From positions 11,730,501 to 11,794,500 of the forward strand of contig JAYKKT010000087.1 in NCBI GenBank assembly GCA_036023115.1: 64,000 nt of DNA. Reading direction: 5' to 3'. Source of the stretch: Brasenia schreberi (taxonomy: Eukaryota > Streptophyta > Magnoliopsida > Nymphaeales > Cabombaceae). The notes under the pieces are model-generated. The model was given only the letters and a program-made list of their open reading frames with translations, was not told where the DNA came from and did no database searches. This document shows positions 52,890 to 64,000 of this stretch, piece after piece; the first letter of the stretch is position 1, and each line of letters starts with the position of its first letter. The position numbers were made by a program, and so were the translations under genes.

Positions 52890-53414
52890 ATGCGCCGTTT
52901 TGTTAATTTCCCACATTTCAAGGGGGGCTGTACCCCCACCGATCGGCCACTACTTATGATCGTGGTACCCCACAAATTTGTTTTAGGCAATGGTTTCCAA
53001 GTGGATCCATGTGAGAAGGTCCACTCCATTCCTTTACGCACAACATGGATATTTCATTTCTAGATCCTATATCCTATTCTTGACAATAATACATTTCCTT
53101 TTTATAATAATCGAGGACCCTAAACTCTCAATGCCCAGACAGGTTCTATCGATGCATAATTTACATCTTCAAATCCATTCTTTATGCATAATTAGGAGTG
53201 CTAAATTATGCAATATATAGTTTATATAAACTATTCAATTCCATATATATCCTGCAATACAGATGCTATTAGGCCAGTTTTTCCATTCATTACCGAGAAA
53301 ATAAAATTGCCCTACAATTTGAATGATATGCGCTATCAAAACACTCGAACCTGCGAAGCTAACATCGTGATATATAATCTTTTCTGTTTTACCAGGACAA
53401 CATACTAATTTTTC

Positions 53415-53530
53415 TTTTCAAGCTAGGGCGAGGAAGAACCCTACTAGATTGACATTTCCCCAACTGAGTATTGAAGTCCTGACCTTCAAGTTTAAGGTAC
53501 TTATGAATCAAGACTCCATAGTGTTTCGAC
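53415..53530 (-). mobile_element. tRNA-derived SINE, degraded
   Basis: Minus strand carries ACCTTAAACTTGAAGGTCAG followed by GACTTCAATACTCAG, resembling the 'B' group head. Weak. Confidence 0.4.
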
Positions 53531-53540
53531 TAGAGCCGGC

Positions 53541-53894
53541 TGTGGTTACTTACTTATGCATGTTTGCAATGATGATGGCTTAATACTATAATTTCCAATG
53601 TCATTAGTTGGTTGGCAAAGTTTCATGTTTTAGAAAGAACAAGGCATTCAACAATTCTATTCTTTTTCTTTTTTTGGATTTTTACCAATTAAACACCTTT
53701 GTTAGGAAAGAAAAACTCTACCTTGTATGTGGTTAAGGAGTCATTAAGTACCCACATAAGTCCCCAAAGCAATGAAATATGTATGCAATTACTTTTACGA
53801 TAAAATGATGCTTTGTACATTAAATAACTATGATTAACTGCGAAGTCTCCACATATTAAACACAAAGTATGGATTTGTCGAACTTAAAAGTAAA
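53541..53894. other. Intergenic, no supported gene
   Basis: AT-rich; nothing recognised. Confidence 0.45.
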
Positions 53895-54020
53895 AAAGCT
53901 ATCACACTCATGGTTAAGGGGTTGACTCGGAAGAACCTTGAGTAGAAGATCATGACTTTTATCTCGCGGGTTTGCATCTCGTATGGGTCTGTCTCACCCT
54001 AGCTTGGTTTTAAGCAAAAA
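53895..54020 (+). mobile_element. tRNA-derived SINE, degraded 'B' group
   Basis: Reads CTCATGGTTAAGGGGTTGAC, AGAAGATCATGACTT, a GTTTGCATCTCG B-box-like word and a short body before AAGCAAAAAG. Confidence 0.45.
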
Positions 54021-54224
54021 GATTAAAAGTAGGTTCTTTTTTGACAATGCGGGTCAGTCAGGTATTTGCTTGGAAAGGGTTGATAAGAGAAGGGCCTGGC
54101 TGAAAAAAAAAAAGATTTACTACCTTAAATGTTGGAATAACATTTTGTTGTGGCATCCTCATGCATGACAAGTTCTCGACGACCCTACTAAATTTCCTCA
54201 GTATTGAAAAAGCATAATTTCTTT

Positions 54225-54352
54225 TTTTTCTGTTACAAGAGGAGGCTGACGCTTAATACACACCGACGCATGCATCCTTTAGGAGTCGAACTCCCCACCA
54301 GCAGCAATAGAGTTAAAGCGGTTCTATTATTGAGCTAACGCTCTGGGTGTAA
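54225..54352 (-). mobile_element. tRNA-derived SINE, 'A' group
   Basis: Minus strand: GAGCGTTAGCTCAATAATAG (A-box region), GGGGAGTTCGACTCCTAAAG (good B-box), GGATGCATGCGTCGGTGTG, AGCCTCCTCTTGTAACAG and an A-tail. Best B-box of the group; colinear with 12563-12692. Confidence 0.8.
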
Positions 54353-55041
54353 AAAAGCATAGTTTGATTGCTTTACTTGGAAATTTAGACCTTTTGCTGG
54401 CATTTTTAAAAAATTGTCAAGTAATTTTCAAGGTCATAGTTGGTGCCCTTTCACCTTTTGCTTTCTTGTAGTTTGACTCAACTCATGATGCGATTGATGT
54501 GGCACATGAACCATCAGTCCGTTGGATTATTTTGATGTATCATGTCCATATCAACATAAAGCGAAGCATTATTTCGACCAATGCAAGGATGTGACACAAT
54601 CTCGGCAAGGCACAACAACAAATTGACACATACTTTAAGACAAAATACGCACATATATATAAAGTCTAATCATACTTCTCCGGTGACAAGAAATTAAACT
54701 CCAAGAATAAATCACCAATGCAGTATCTAGAGCTACGTGTTCTCCAAAATTAAAGTTTGATGCTGCATTAATGGAAGAAAGTACGTACTAACTCGTTATT
54801 TACAAGGAAATAGAAACTGAGAACAGGAAGGGGAAAAAGAGAAGACACTTAAAGACGTCCAAAACAATCCACGTTGTTATGTGAATGGAAGCAAGCAGAG
54901 AGACGCTAACATCCAAAACCTCCTTAGCTAATAGCATCCACCCATACAGCTAATACCGGGCCACTGAGTTCACATGGATGCCTACTTTTCTTTATCAGTA
55001 AAACCCAAAAACTCTAGCTCACGAAACCCTTCTCTCTCCTC
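54353..55041. other. Upstream region of the HyPRP gene
   Basis: Intergenic and promoter DNA without coding signals. The stretch 54990-55126 is CT-rich near the start site. Confidence 0.45.
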
Positions 55042-55048
55042 TATAAAA
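55042..55048 (+). promoter_or_regulatory. TATA box of the HyPRP gene
   Basis: TATAAAA after a CT-rich stretch, 79 bases before the ATG; leads to a leader of roughly 50 bases containing AGAGAGAGGGAGAG. Confidence 0.75.
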
Positions 55049-55126
55049 CCCTTCTCACCCCATCAACACTCATTCACACAAACTCAAGAAGTATAGAGAG
55101 AGGGAGAGTCTTAGAGAGCGGAAAAT

Positions 55127-55540
55127 ATGGCTTCATCTTCTTCCCTTGCTGTATTGTTTCTCTCTCTAAACATCCTCTTCTTCACTTGTGTTTCCTCTAC
55201 ACCATGCGGCCCGAAGCCCAATCCCAAGCCCAAGTATGTGCCACCCACCATCCCAAAGAAGGGCCCTCCAGCTTACATCCCCTATCCTAAGTGCCCCAAG
55301 GATACCCTTAAGCTCGCCGCATGTGCCGACTTGTTGGGCGGCTTGGTCAACTTGGTGGTTGGCCCGGGTTCTGGCCAGTGCTGCAGCCTACTTGAAGGTC
55401 TTGCGGACGTAGATGCAGCAGCCTGCCTCTGCACTCTCATCAAGGTTAACGCTCTCGGCATCAAACTCAACGTGCCCGTCTCCCTCAGCTTGCTGCTCAA
55501 TGCTTGCGGTAGAGTTCCTCCTAAAGGCTACCAGTGTTGA
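55127..55540 (+). CDS. Proline-rich eight-cysteine protein (HyPRP / DC2.15-like)
   Basis: An intronless gene for 137 residues. A signal peptide (about 1-25, cleaved near SST) is followed by a short Pro/Lys-rich linker (27-55) and an eight-cysteine LTP-like domain. Cysteines at 56, 66, 85, 86, 100, 102, 127 and 137 fit the pattern C-9-C-18-CC-13-C-1-C-24-C-9-C. Two extra cysteines lie at 21 and 27. Members of this hydrophobic group (DC2.15, pEARLI1, HPS types) are secreted, cell-wall or plasmodesma/plastid-associated proteins, linked to cold, defence and development. They probably bind lipids, though this is not proven for most. The linker is short compared with long HyPRPs. The ATG is in a good context (AAATATGGC) and the first after the TATA box. 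Confidence 0.95.
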   Translation: MASSSSLAVLFLSLNILFFTCVSSTPCGPKPNPKPKYVPPTIPKKGPPAYIPYPKCPKDTLKLAACADLLGGLVNLVVGPGSGQCCSLLEGLADVDAAACLCTLIKVNALGIKLNVPVSLSLLLNACGRVPPKGYQC

Positions 55541-55806
55541 GCGCTGCTTTTAACTATGAGTCTGTTGATTTTCGCTATTTTTTTCTTTCGTCTGCTTTGA
55601 ATATGTGTAATGGGGTTGGTTTGGTGGATTGTTATTGGTTTGTGGCGTCGAAAGTGAAGCCTAAGGTGTCTCTAATTGTGAAGAATCTTTCACTGTACTG
55701 CGGGCTTAGCTTTCTTTTTGTTCAAGGTAGCTGCAATCAGGTGTAGAGCCGGAAAATTCCCAGTGAGGGGCTGCTTCAGCCTGCGGGCTTCAATCTTGCT
55801 CCTGAT

Positions 55807-55812
55807 AATAAA
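55807..55812 (+). terminator. Polyadenylation signal of the HyPRP gene
   Basis: AATAAA 267 bases after the stop, followed by a T/G-rich stretch; TCAATGAAA near 55855 is a second candidate. Confidence 0.5.
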
Positions 55813-56358
55813 TATTGTTCCATCTTCTTTGTAACCTTCTGTATCTCCTCTATTCAATGAAATTTGAAGCTTGGGAAGTTGGTGTTCTTTGGTTAAGTGT
55901 AAACATTAACGAGGGTGCACGGAGAGAATACTATCAGATGATCGCAACCCTATGACAGTAGCCAGCAATATCAAGAGATGCCGATGGACGGGTCAGATCT
56001 CAGATCAGTCGTTTGGCATATGATGTGGACCTTCTTTTTGGCTTCTATTCATTACTTTAAAATTAAGCATGCGGACTATACCAACATGATAATTGCTACA
56101 TACAACACATGTATGTGTGTGAATTTTCGGTTCTGAAAAGAAAATAGTGGAATAAATAATATGCGTCAGGCAAAGTTCAGCAAAATATGCATAAGCATAC
56201 GAAACAAGTGCCCGTCCAACTTAGGTGAGGAATCTAGACCGACGTATGCTGGTATATTTCCTTCATAAGGAGGAAGAATAACAAATGGTAAATCAGTTTT
56301 ACAAGTGTAAATCGACAAACAATCTGCATTGAACTCCAAGTACCTCCAGTGTTTGTAT

Positions 56359-56433
56359 AAAAGAATCTGAGAATCCGTATAGTTCAATTCATATGCAAAA
56401 GAATCTGAGAATCCGTATAGTTCAATTCATATG
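56359..56433. repeat. 37-38 bp perfect tandem duplication
   Basis: Two copies starting aaaagaatctgagaatccgt, spaced by 38 bases, with no difference seen. Very recent or actively changing. Confidence 0.95.
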
Positions 56434-57729
56434 TAGTTCAATAGAAGAGAGCATGTGACCCCGATATGGCGCTGGGCCACGTCCGGTGGCCTCAACTCAA
56501 CTTTTACTTCACCAAGAAGATGTATGTCGTTGGTGTCTACTTTATGCCTCAAAAGAAGGGTTTCAGATTTGATGAGTTGTTTTTTACAAAAGGTAAAAAT
56601 AAAAACAAAAATTTTTACTTTTTAAAAAGGTGTTAAAATCTATGGTACATAAACTAAAATGACTAACGAAATATCTGGGACAAAAATATGGGAAGAGAAA
56701 AAGGCCAAATATATACATAAAAAATAATAATAACAACTATCTTCCCTACGAAAACCCTTGTGGGTAACCGCAAACCTATCTTCTTCTTATTCCTTCTTCC
56801 TTCCTTTTATCCATTATTGTTACTAGAGGATCCCTACTCCAAACCGCTTCTATGGGTTTGCGTCGGTGTTGTTGCAAAGCTAACAGTGGTATCAAGCCTC
56901 TCCATTCTTGACTTCATCTATTAAGAATTAAAAGAATACCATAATATAGAGTTACTTTTGTCTGTTTATTCAAATTACTAAATAATCAATAATAGTAATT
57001 TTACTGTTTTATTCCCATTTTTTGTTTAAATTATCAAAACGAACAAAAAGTCAAATTACAAATCTACCCAATTACTATAAAAAAAAATTAAAAAGTAGAC
57101 ATAAAGAAAAATTTACCATTATGTCCTCAAACTTCTTCTAAAATTAATGAATCTATTTGTTTTTCATATATTTTTATTATGGTATTGTATGTTATCTGAA
57201 ATTGTTTTTAGGTGCCTAGAAGCATTTATGGTTTAGTACCTAGATATTTTATATATTACAATTAGTGCATGGCTATGTTTTATTGTTTGCTTCTTAGAAA
57301 ATGTCTTATTGATTATTATTTGTTGTATGTTTTTATGTTTACTTAAAATATTTAGACCTTCTAATTGTTATCTTTGCCAAACTATTAAAAATGACTTCTA
57401 GAATTTATATTTCTGAATTGCCAAATACTGAAAAGTTGAATGACCTAAATTTTTAAACATGAAAAAGAATAATCATGGTGGCCTTAACTTTAGAGGGTGT
57501 TGATTATTTGCTTAAGGAAACCGTTTTACCCCCTACGCCAATTGCAATAGATGAAAAAAAGAAAAATACAAAACATTTTTAAAAGATAATACTATAGACA
57601 AGACTATCATATTAACTTAAATAGAGGATGACTTGTTTAGGGTCTTTGAAAAATTTAAGATCGCTAAAGAGTTGTTTGACTCTTTAACAACTAAATATGA
57701 TAACAACAACAACTAAGCCTTTTCCTATA

Positions 57730-58077
57730 CTAGACGGGGTTGGCTACATGGATTCTTTGTTTCCACAGATCCCTATCGTGTGCCATGTTAGCAGTTAAGT
57801 CACAATAAGCTAGATCATTCTTTATTGTTTCTTTCCAATACTTTTGTGGTCGTCCTCTAGCTCTTTTAATACTTTCCAAATTTAGTTTTTCATACCTTCT
57901 TACAGGTTCTTCTTTTAATCTTCTTTCTATATGTCCAAACCATCCTAAACGATATCCTCTCAGTTTATCCTCTATTGGTGCCACTCCTAATTTGTTTCTA
58001 ATAACCTCATTATGTATACGATCTTTTCTTATATGACCACTCATCCATCTCAACATCTTCATTTCTATCACAGACAT
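57730..58077 (-). pseudogene. RTE polyprotein C-terminal part
   Basis: 115 codons encoding the end of the polyprotein: a KMLRWMSGH segment, RLGWFGHIERR, a KYWKETIKND segment and a WKQRIHVANPV end. Frame is separated from the RT frame by shifts and stops. Shared, in pieces, with 3518-4919 and 33272-33493. Confidence 0.85.
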
Positions 58078-58375
58078 CTTTTGTACATGATGATTAACAC
58101 ACAGAACTATAAAACATGGTAGGCCTAATTGCTGCTATATAATATTTACCTTTTAACTTTAATGGTATCTTCTTATCACAAAGAATACCTCATTCTCCTC
58201 TCCATTTTAACCAACCAACATTAATACTTTATGTAGCATCTCCATCAATTCTTCCATCACTCTGAAAAATTGACCCTAGGTATTTAAAATTTTCTTTTTG
58301 GGGGATGCAATGTGTGACAATTTTAATTTTTATATTCTCTGAGGTAACCAAATGATCAAACTTACATTCCATATA

Positions 58376-59035
58376 TTATGTCTTTGTTCTATTAAGTCGA
58401 AGGCCTTTACTTTCTAATGTTTCTCTCCATAGTTCCAATTTTCTATTAACTTTTTCCTTAGACTCCTCCACTAATACAATGTCATATGCAAATAATATAC
58501 AAAAGGGTATTTCATCTTGAATATCTTTTATTAACTCATCAATCACCATTATAAATAAGTATGGACTTAAAGTTGTTCCTTGATGTAACCCAATATTAAC
58601 TTCAAAGAAGTCTGTCATTCCTTCATGAGTCCTCACACATGTTTTTGCACCATCATACATATCTCTTATAAGGTTAATGTATGTTAATGGGATACCTCTT
58701 TTTTCTAAAGTTCTCCAAAGAACCTCTCTCGATACCCTATCATAAGCTTTTTCTAGATTAATAAATATCATGTAAAGGTCTTTCTTTTTTTCTCTAAAAT
58801 GTTTCATAAGACGTCTCAAAAGGTGAATCACTTCAACAGTAGATCTACCTAGCATGAATCCAAATTGGTTCTCTATTGTACTTGATACTTGTCTTAACCT
58901 ACGTTCAATAATTCTTTTCCACAATTTCATAGTATATCTCATTAACTTGATACCTCGATAATTCGCACAATTTTGAATGTCTCCCTTATTCTTATATATG
59001 GGTATAAGTGTACTTGCTCTCCATTCCTCGGACAC
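58376..59035 (-). pseudogene. RTE reverse transcriptase part
   Basis: 219 codons of [19 protein letters not shown], a GIKLM block, [21 protein letters not shown] (palm Asp), [13 protein letters not shown] and the catalytic box. The box reads FAYD where FADD is expected, so one metal-binding aspartate is replaced by tyrosine and the enzyme would be dead even if the frame were intact. The related copy at 3518-4919 still has FADD. Confidence 0.9.
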
Positions 59036-59665
59036 CTTTTGGTTTTTCCATATTTCATTAAATAGTCTTGTGAGCCAAGTGATTCTTATTTCGCTTAGTA
59101 TTTTCCAAACTTCTATAGAAATATTATTTGGTCCTACCGATTTATCACCCTTAATATGTTTAAGAGACTCTTTGACTTCATTCTTTTGAATACGTTGATA
59201 TAAATTATGGTTTATATACTTTTTTGATTTGGCTAACTCTCCTAAGTTAATACTAACATCTTTATTTTTATTAAAAAACTTATAAAAATAGTTTTTTCAT
59301 CTATTTCTTATATCATCATTTGCCACTAGAATTTTTTCATCCTCATCTTTGATGCATTTAACATAATTAAGATCTTTAGTTTTTTTTATCTCTAACCCTA
59401 CGTATCCTAAAAATATCTCTTTCACTCTCTTTTGAGTTGAGTTTTTTATATAAATCCTTCAAAATTTTAGCTTTTGCTTCACTCATGGCCTTTTTCACTT
59501 CCTTCTTTGCTTTCTTATAAGCCTCTAAAGTTTCACTAGTTTTCTTAGCATAATGTAATTTGTAACATGCCCTCTTTGCCTTGATTTAATTTTGAACTAC
59601 TTCACTCCACCACCAAGCTTCTTTTTGTGCTAGTACACCTCCCTTAGATACACCTAACACATCTT

Positions 59666-60313
59666 TCACCACTTTCCTAATATGTATAGCCATATTGTTC
59701 TACATATCACAGGGTGTATCAACATAGTTTCAAACATCTCCTTGAAGGACTTTCTGTTTAAATATATCTTCTTTCTCGCTTTAGAGGTTCCACCATTTAG
59801 TCCGAATAACTCGATGCACTCTTTTCTTCTTTGTCCATTTTTTATTTGTAAATCCATAACTAAAAGTCGATGTTGGATGGTTAAGCTTTCTCCTAGAATT
59901 ACCTTGCAATCTTTACAACACGCTCTATCTTTTTTTCTATAAATAAAGTAATCAATTTGTGTTTGTAATAAGCTACTCTTATAAGTAATTAAATCTTCAT
60001 CTCGTTTTTTGAAGATTGTATTGACTATAAAGAGATCAAATGCCATAGCAAAATTTAAAATCTCCTTACCTTTCTCATTTATATCCCCAAAACCAAAGTT
60101 TCCATGAATCCCTTGATATCCTAATACCTCTTTACCGACATGTCCATTTAAGTCTCCTCCTAAACAAATTATCTCCCTTTGTGAAATTGTTTGAATCACC
60201 TTATCTAACTCTTCCCAAAAAGCTGTCTTTATACTATCTTCTAGTCCTACTTGGGGTGCGTAAGTACAAGCTATATTCAAAACCTTTACTCCTAACACCA
60301 ATTTCAACGTCAT
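59666..60313 (-). pseudogene. RTE AP-endonuclease part
   Basis: 215 codons with TYAPQVG, a CLGGDLNGHV segment (the GDxN motif of APE-type nucleases), NFAMAFDLFIVNT and a worn late portion; it runs off in a shifted tail. This nuclease nicks the target for target-primed reverse transcription. The downstream connector to RT (59036-59665) is degraded. Confidence 0.88.
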
Positions 60314-62246
60314 GATTCGGTCACCATATCGTTGTATGTCTACTACACTATCCTTTAAATCTTTATTTATGATAATACCAACTCCATTTCGAGCCTTTTC
60401 TTTACCTAAGTATCATAATTTAAAACTTGTATCCTCTATCTCCTTTGCTTTTTCTCTAACCCATTTTGTCTCTTATAAACATAGAATATGAATATTTCTT
60501 CGAATCATAGTATCTACCACCTCCATTAGCTTACCGGATAATGTTTCGATATTCTAAGAACCAATACAAATCTTATTATCTAGGACTAACTTCCTTACCT
60601 CCCGTATCCGTCTATATTCAAAATGCGGAGACCCTCTTTAAAAATTATTCACTACATTCGGGCGGCAATGTAGTAGGACTAACTTCATTACCCATACCCA
60701 TTCATGATGTGGAAACCCTCTCTGTAATTGATTCACTATATTCAGACGAAAATGTAGTAGCTCTTGCTTACTTATTACTGCATTCGGACTCTACAATAGT
60801 CGCTCGACAGGGACGCCCCAAAACAATGCTCATAATTTTTGTAATCCATGTTATAAAAATCCGATGAAGTTTTATGATGGTTGTCGAAAGCCTAACACAA
60901 TCATCATCCTTTATCCGGGCTTAGGACCGACAATGTAAGGGTGATCCCTTACATGGGCGGATAACAACTAAATATGATACTACAACTAAACTTCACGTTC
61001 AACTACTCCATTAAAAATATAGTTATTATAAAATGAAAGAAGAAAATAACATAGTTGAACATGTTAACCAGATGGTAATGACTAAAGGTTTAGTTGTAGA
61101 AGGTCAAACTCTAAAAACAACCCAAATAAGAAAAAATCAAATAAAAAGTTTGGTAAAAAACAAGAAGGTTGGTTAGTTTTAAAAGAAAATTATATGAATC
61201 TGCTTCTCAGATCAAGTGCTTCAATTTTGGTAAAATGCGACACTACAAAAAGAATTATCACAATAAAAAGAACAATGATGAAAACACCTAACATTATGAC
61301 CCAATTGAGAAGAAAAACATAATCTGTGTAGTTTATGAGTTCATCTACATAGACCACCGTGTAACTAGTTGGTAGATCTACTCTTGAGAAACCTGACACA
61401 TCTCAAAGAGCAAAGAGGAAGCGATGGATATGAAGGAATACAAACTTGAAGAGATTCAAGTTTATATGGGAAACATTTTTCTGATGTTCTTCGGGTTGTG
61501 TCATTTAAAATTTTTGTACAAGATACACTGGTTGTAGTTACTGATGTATTGATTGTAACCACTATTATGTGCAATTTTGTGTTGATCACTGGGTATAAAG
61601 ATTTCTTATGATAGAGAATCTAAACTTTTATTTTTGAGTCAAGAGATATATATTGATTATATCCTCAAGAAATCTAGAATGGGTGATTGCAAGCCTACAA
61701 TTATACTCATTGCTAAAGGGGTTAAACTGAGTAACATTGACTATCCTAGTGAGGGAGAAAATATGACTAATGTTTCTTATGAACAAGATGTGGATAGCTT
61801 GATATATGCAATATTGTACATAAGACCAGATATCAACTTTCATATTGGTCTTGTGAGTAGATATCAAAGTGATTCTCGTTAGCAACATTGGATAGTTGTG
61901 AAAAGGATCTTGAGATATCTTAAAAGAACAAAAGATTTAAGACTATATTTTCAAACTCATGAACTAAAAGTAATATAGGATACTCATATGTTGATTTTGT
62001 TGAGAGCAAAGATGTCATTAAATCAACATTCGATCAAATATTTTTATTTGGGGTATTGATTCTTGGGCTTGTAAGAAACAGGATTATATAACGTTGTACA
62101 TACTAGAAGTTGAGTACGTTGCTTGTAACATGATTGCAACAATGTTATATCTTATTCCTTCTTCCTTTTATCTACTGCTGCTACTAGAGGATCTCTGTTG
62201 TAACTGATTTCGGTGGACTTGCCTCAATGCTGCTGCACAGCTAACA

Positions 62247-62977
62247 AAAGATGTTCTACATAGGTCGTCTACTCGGTAGATCCATGTTGGCACATTCATA
62301 AATGAAAGTTAAATCACAATGTGGAAAAGCCGTAACAAAGCAACAACAATCTAATTTCTTGTTTATTGTTGTAAAGGGTAAAACAAGAAGAATAACATAT
62401 GGTGATATCAGATATGCAACAATTACAACAATCTCATTGCTCTCTTGCATGGATATCATTGGTAACTAACCTCTACTACCGTGCGTCAAAAATCTGACAG
62501 AATCAATTGTACTTAACCGTTCAGGAAAACGCGTATTGGCAGATCAGAGTTTCAGAAATGAAAGTTCTAAACTTTCTACCGAGTACGACGAGAAAGTGCA
62601 TACGAAAAAGCAATAATCTGCACAAATAGCAAATAAAGGTTTTGTTTGTTGGTCTCGAGTACGAGGCATCATAAATGTTAAATCACCAAGAAACAGTGCA
62701 GTTTAATAACACTTAAAGCGATTAAAGTACCTTCTCTTTCATCTATAAGTGTTCCATTTCTTTAAAATTAGCAGCTCATCTTTAGGGATAGTAAGCTAGC
62801 TAGGTCATGATAATTACAGAATCTTCTCTTCAATAAAACGTGTTACAATGGGAAGGAATCTCCTTTCGACTGTGTTGTGCTATCGGTTCATTTGTTAAAG
62901 ATGAACCTAGACAGGATAAACGTTTTTCCATATGGGTAAGTTAAAGGCGGAAGGTAACTGGTAAGTATATATATATT
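62247..62977. other. Intergenic, no supported gene
   Basis: No motif recognised on either strand. Confidence 0.45.
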
Positions 62978-63271
62978 GGTAAATCAAATATAATTAAAAT
63001 TTCTATCATTTGATTAATATAATTAAATGTTAAAGATTTGAATTAAAAATACCATTTATATTTTATAGTACTTTAATTGGTATCTCAAAGATCAATGGAT
63101 TGAAATGATCAAGTAAATTTGAGCATTTGATATTGAGATAAACAGTTGGTATGCTAAAATAAAAAAATATATAATGGTACTTTTATTTCAAATCTTTACA
63201 TTTAATTATATTGATCGAATGAAAGAGATGTTTAAATAGATTTAAATGTGAATAAGATTTGAATATTTACC
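62978..63271. mobile_element. MITE-like element with long inverted arms
   Basis: The ends are ggtaaat and its complement. Inside, about 55 bp arms (62999-63055 and 63173-63232) are inverted copies at roughly 85%: taatataattaaatg, aagatttgaa and a-taccatt are shared. Total 294 bp, AT-rich, no coding. A short ~120 bp loop separates the arms. Confidence 0.65.
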
Positions 63272-64000
63272 ACGGCTTTCTATATATAGAGAGAGAGGAA
63301 GATTAGATCCTCCCTATCACTAATACTTAACCATTACTTTTTGACGATCAACAATATAATAACATTGTTTTTTGTTCTCTTTTGATCATCCTTAAAAAGT
63401 TAAAAAAGTTGTATGACTTCAGGGTAAAAAAAAATTGTGACTACACATTTTGCCAATCATGTACGGGACGCAAACGGGTCTAATACAGAATGTGTCCAAA
63501 TGATTCCAACTCAAGCAACAAGAGATCCTGGCACATAATGACACGAAACTTCGGGTTGGCCTACTTTTAACATGAAATACGGAATGATAAACCATTGCTG
63601 TAAGAAGAAATACACGATGCGTTATACAACTTAGGAGAACGTCGGGTTCTAAGAGTTGTACTTTAGCACAACTCCAGGTGTAAAATAAAGGAACACCTAT
63701 TGGTTCAAAGAACCAGGCAAAGATCCGAGTCGAGATGGGTCCAAATTCATTTACTTTGGAGGGTCCCACCTGATCACATAGCCTTTGTCTTTCCCACAAA
63801 GTTATGACCTGCCTGTTCATCTACCTACAGTTTTTGTGCAGTTGCATTATTAGCACTTGCAGGGCAAGTACTTTGTGTGTGGTGAAGACAACAAAAGAAG
63901 AGAGAAAAGGCCATATATGTAACTTTCAGAAACTTTTTCTTATTTTATGAAAGAAAAGTTTAAGATTCTTAAATGGCTTCTAAAATACATATATTTTTCT
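63272..64000. other. Intergenic, no supported gene
   Basis: A 133-codon minus-strand frame (63419-63820) has no family motif and is probably chance. Confidence 0.45.

Larger units (their letters stand above)
57703..60961 (-). mobile_element. Nearly complete RTE LINE inserted in copia gag
   Basis: A 3,259 bp element in minus orientation with an 18 bp perfect target duplication, taacaactaaatatgata, at 57685-57702 and 60962-60979. Its 5' end is TCCGCCCATGTAAGGGATCA, containing the small inverted repeat GTAAGGG/CCCTTAC. It carries an AP-endonuclease part, reverse transcriptase and a C-terminal part, and ends in a (TTG)n tail. It is the longest copy in the window. Frames are broken by stops and the FADD box is mutated, so it is inactive. 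Confidence 0.93.
56560..62246 (+). mobile_element. Decayed Ty1/copia element, split by an RTE insertion
   Basis: The LTR end ...AGCTAACA at 56885 is followed by a primer-binding site, TGGTATCAAGCC (56887-56898). Gag-like pieces lie at 57390-57702 and 60962-61300: a KELFDSL--KYD segment, HVNQMV, and a C-FNFGKMRHY-type worn zinc knuckle. Late RT pieces at 61640-61970 show YIDYILKKSRMGDC, then RPDINFHIGLVSRYQ and RILRYLK-T, characteristic of copia. A worn RNase H segment follows. 62150-62246 matches 56780-56885 and ends in AGCTAACA, so it is the tail of the 3' LTR. Integrase and most of RT are gone; frames carry stops. The 5' LTR start is not clear. Confidence 0.8.

Noticed and set aside
63419..63820. 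133-codon minus-strand frame
   Set aside because: No recognisable domain and no supporting splice or promoter signals.

Overview
This is nuclear DNA from a flowering plant. Five protein genes of typical plant families, with plant-type introns, sit in AT-rich, microsatellite-rich DNA full of LTR retrotransposon remnants, RTE-type non-LTR retrotransposons, tRNA-derived SINEs and MITEs. The lineage cannot be fixed from the sequence alone. No bacterial, organellar or CRISPR-type system is present. Layout: (1) 2-376, the 3' end of a GT47 xyloglucan-galactosyltransferase-like gene, running in from outside the window. (2) 0.4-16 kb, gene-poor: a 2.0 kb solo LTR and a 1.4 kb RTE fragment, each inside one copy of a ~160 bp tandem repeat, followed by SINEs, a TA microsatellite, a MITE and A/T-rich fold-back units. 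(3) 16.2-21.4 kb, a trehalose-6-phosphate phosphatase gene with 11 coding exons, a GC-AG last intron and three G-boxes upstream. (4) 21.7-27 kb, RTE relics, a hAT-like MITE and a fresh 71 bp tandem duplication. (5) 27.2-31.5 kb, minus strand, a 7-exon vacuolar acid invertase with the classic 9-nt mini-exon. (6) 31.5-40 kb, repeats, including a ~204 bp internally deleted RTE derivative with an 18 bp target-site duplication (TSD). (7) 40.6-41.1 kb, an intronless SAUR gene. (8) 42.6-46.1 kb, a decayed non-autonomous LTR element with internal tandem repeats, then a diverged LTR-like fragment. (9) 47-50 kb, weak remnants that may derive from a class III peroxidase. (10) 55.1-55.5 kb, an intronless proline-rich eight-cysteine (HyPRP/DC2.15-like) gene. 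(11) 56.6-62.2 kb, a decayed Ty1/copia element with a nearly complete 3.26 kb RTE element inserted in its gag region, bounded by perfect 18 bp TSDs. 

Three of the five genes act in carbohydrate metabolism or cell walls (GT47, TPP, invertase) and two in growth or wall biology (SAUR, HyPRP). They lie on both strands with independent promoters, and nothing shows co-regulation. The proximity is noted only as an observation. 

The most unusual material is in the repeats. RTE elements are present as a nearly full-length copy, 5'-truncated copies with 18-20 bp TSDs, and two colinear ~200 bp derivatives that join the RTE 5' end to its 3' end. Those two look like a non-autonomous family that could be moved by RTE machinery. 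Exon boundaries were read by eye from splice consensus and family knowledge. Family names for transposable elements rest on motif recognition, since no database search was possible.
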